Positions 62,889-64,000 of a stretch of DNA of 64,000 nt are shown here, one piece after another. The stretch spans positions 310,001 through 374,000 of the forward strand of contig JBCCDY010000002.1 of assembly GCA_039030555.1 (NCBI GenBank). Direction: 5' to 3'. The stretch comes from JBCCDY01 sp039030555 (GTDB lineage: Bacteria > Bacteroidota > Bacteroidia > Cytophagales > Cyclobacteriaceae). The notes under the pieces are model-generated. The model had not been told where the DNA came from, made no database searches, and was given only the letters and a program-made list of their open reading frames with translations. The first letter of the stretch is position 1; every line of letters starts with the position of its first letter. Both the position numbers and the translations under genes were made by a program.

Positions 62889-64000
62889 ATGCTTAGAAAC
62901 TATTTTAAGATTCTACTGAGAAATTTTTCAAGAAACAGCTTATTCTCGTTTCTAAATATCTCAGGGCTTGCTATAGGCATGGCGTGTGTAATCAGCATAC
63001 TTGCTTATGTTCGATATGAATCTAATTATGATGCTTTTATTCCCGGATCAGAAAAAATATATAGAATTAACCTAGAGTGGAAGGATGATGGTCAGCATGT
63101 GTATTCTGCTGCAGTTCATCCGCCTTTAGCAGAGGTTATAAGTAAAGATTTACCTGCTGTTCAGAATTGGACAAGAATTTATCCTTATCCTTCTTATTTG
63201 AAATCGGAAGAGTCCGATAAATATAAAGAGTCGGGTTTTTGCTTTGCCGATTCAGCTTTTTTTAAAGTTTTTGATCTTGAGGGTATTGAAGGCACTTTGA
63301 TTAAGTCATTAGAAAAGCCTTTTTCACTTGTACTTACTAAGTCAATTGCACTAAAGTACTTTGGTCGCACAGACGTCGTTGGTGAAGAGTTGATATATCA
63401 AGACGAACGCAACTCATTTTCTTTTAATGTAACAGGAGTCATTGCCGATTTACCTGATCAATCACATTTTAAATTCGGGATTTTAGCCTCTTTTTCAAGT
63501 TTAGATCAGATAATGCCATGGTACAATAACTGGCACCACCCTCAGGTATATACCTATTTTAAAACAATTGATAATGCCAATATTTCCGATCTTGAATCAT
63601 TAGTTCAGAAAACGGCCTACAATTATTTACCGGAGTACATTCGCCCCGGAGAGCGAACTTACAGTCTTCAAAACCTTGGAGATATTCACTCTGGAATATC
63701 TTTGGAAAATGAGTGGAAGCCAACGATTAGTAGTGAGTACATCAAAATAATAACAGGAGTAGCCTTATTTATTTTAATTATTGCGAGTATTAATTTCATC
63801 AATCTTTCGACGGCACAATCGTTAAAGAGAGCTAAAGAAATAGGAGTAAGAAAAGTAGTTGGGGCGTTTCGTGGAAATCTGATTTATCAGTTTTTACTGG
63901 AATCAGTTTTCTATACTACCGTTTCATTCATTATAGCTTTACTTCTATCCAAATATGTTCTCATTAATCTCATTACGGATTTAACAGGAAGTATTATCAA
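62889..64000 (+). CDS. second FtsX/MacB-type permease, truncated by the window end
   Basis: From ATG at 62889 the frame stays open for 370 codons to the window edge. The start reads MLRNYFKILLRNFSRNSLFS, then a first TM (LAIGMACVISILAYVRY), a periplasmic core domain, and the first FtsX motif INFINLSTAQSLKRAKEIGVRK. It is a paralogue of the preceding permease and 18 bp behind it, so the operon continues beyond the window. Confidence 0.93.
   Translation, partial: MLRNYFKILLRNFSRNSLFSFLNISGLAIGMACVISILAYVRYESNYDAFIPGSEKIYRINLEWKDDGQHVYSAAVHPPLAEVISKDLPAVQNWTRIYPYPSYLKSEESDKYKESGFCFADSAFFKVFDLEGIEGTLIKSLEKPFSLVLTKSIALKYFGRTDVVGEELIYQDERNSFSFNVTGVIADLPDQSHFKFGILASFSSLDQIMPWYNNWHHPQVYTYFKTIDNANISDLESLVQKTAYNYLPEYIRPGERTYSLQNLGDIHSGISLENEWKPTISSEYIKIITGVALFILIIASINFINLSTAQSLKRAKEIGVRKVVGAFRGNLIYQFLLESVFYTTVSFIIALLLSKYVLINLITDLTGSII

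Noticed and set aside
1..64000. CRISPR array, prophage or transposase genes
   Set aside because: No regularly spaced direct repeats, phage structural genes or transposase motifs were found.

Overview
The window looks like a chromosomal segment of a marine-type member of the Bacteroidota, most likely class Cytophagia. This is inferred from several traits. Exported proteins carry lipoprotein signals or signal peptides ending in AQ. There is a TonB receptor with an N-terminal carboxypeptidase-regulatory domain, DUF-type Bacteroidota proteins and RES/Xre, MntA/HepT and DUF6364/PIN toxin-antitoxin modules. Shine-Dalgarno sequences are generally absent, TTG starts are frequent, and the sequence is AT-rich. 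No phage, transposase, rRNA or CRISPR array is present. One tRNA-Leu(GAG) lies at 35032-35115.

Layout. 0.2-5.7 kb: TonB receptor, small lipoprotein, an ABA4-like/multi-TM membrane pair and an outer-membrane barrel. 5.7-16.9 kb: purL, a decaying MntA/HepT pair, a secreted two-DTG aspartic protease, an active/inactive M16 protease pair, and minus-strand envelope genes. 17.2-23.9 kb: a TetR-TolC-adaptor-RND permease efflux operon with an operator-like palindrome at its promoter. 24.1-29.2 kb: a minus-strand accessory block (small membrane protein, TetR, secreted proteins, AraC, a CPBP protease pseudogene with two stops, alpha/beta hydrolase) headed by a perfect 24-bp palindrome. 29.8-35.0 kb: amtB, a class C serine hydrolase, and egtB-egtD for ergothioneine. 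35.3-38.0 kb: a three-gene envelope cluster with an Ig-like/DM13 lipoprotein. 38.1-42.7 kb: M42 aminopeptidase, membrane-anchored MutS-like ATPase plus UDG-fold protein, a DUF6364/PIN module whose toxin is frameshifted, and fluC. 42.9-50.7 kb: sortilin-like BNR protein, proline iminopeptidase-like lipoprotein, a FISUMP/DUF6702/YHYH cluster, ACP phosphodiesterase and an NTF2-like protein. 50.7-57.4 kb: an NtrC-type regulator and histidine kinase, an SMP-30 lipoprotein, an intact Xre-RES module, and an unusual pyruvate kinase. 57.8-64.0 kb: a MacB-type efflux operon (adaptor, ATPase, two FtsX permeases, the last cut by the window edge).

The most unusual structure is inside this last operon. A four-helix-bundle gene of the 23S-rRNA-intervening-sequence type sits between adaptor and ATPase genes, bracketed almost to the base by a 23-bp inverted repeat. 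A second pair of the same repeats brackets the next intergenic gap but holds no gene. This resembles an rRNA intervening sequence moved into an mRNA. Other notable points are three genes broken by one or two point changes or homopolymer indels (HepT, PIN toxin, CPBP protease), a pyruvate kinase with potassium-independent signature residues and no C-terminal domain, and a possible sigma-54 promoter with upstream sites resembling one in front of the NtrC-type regulator.
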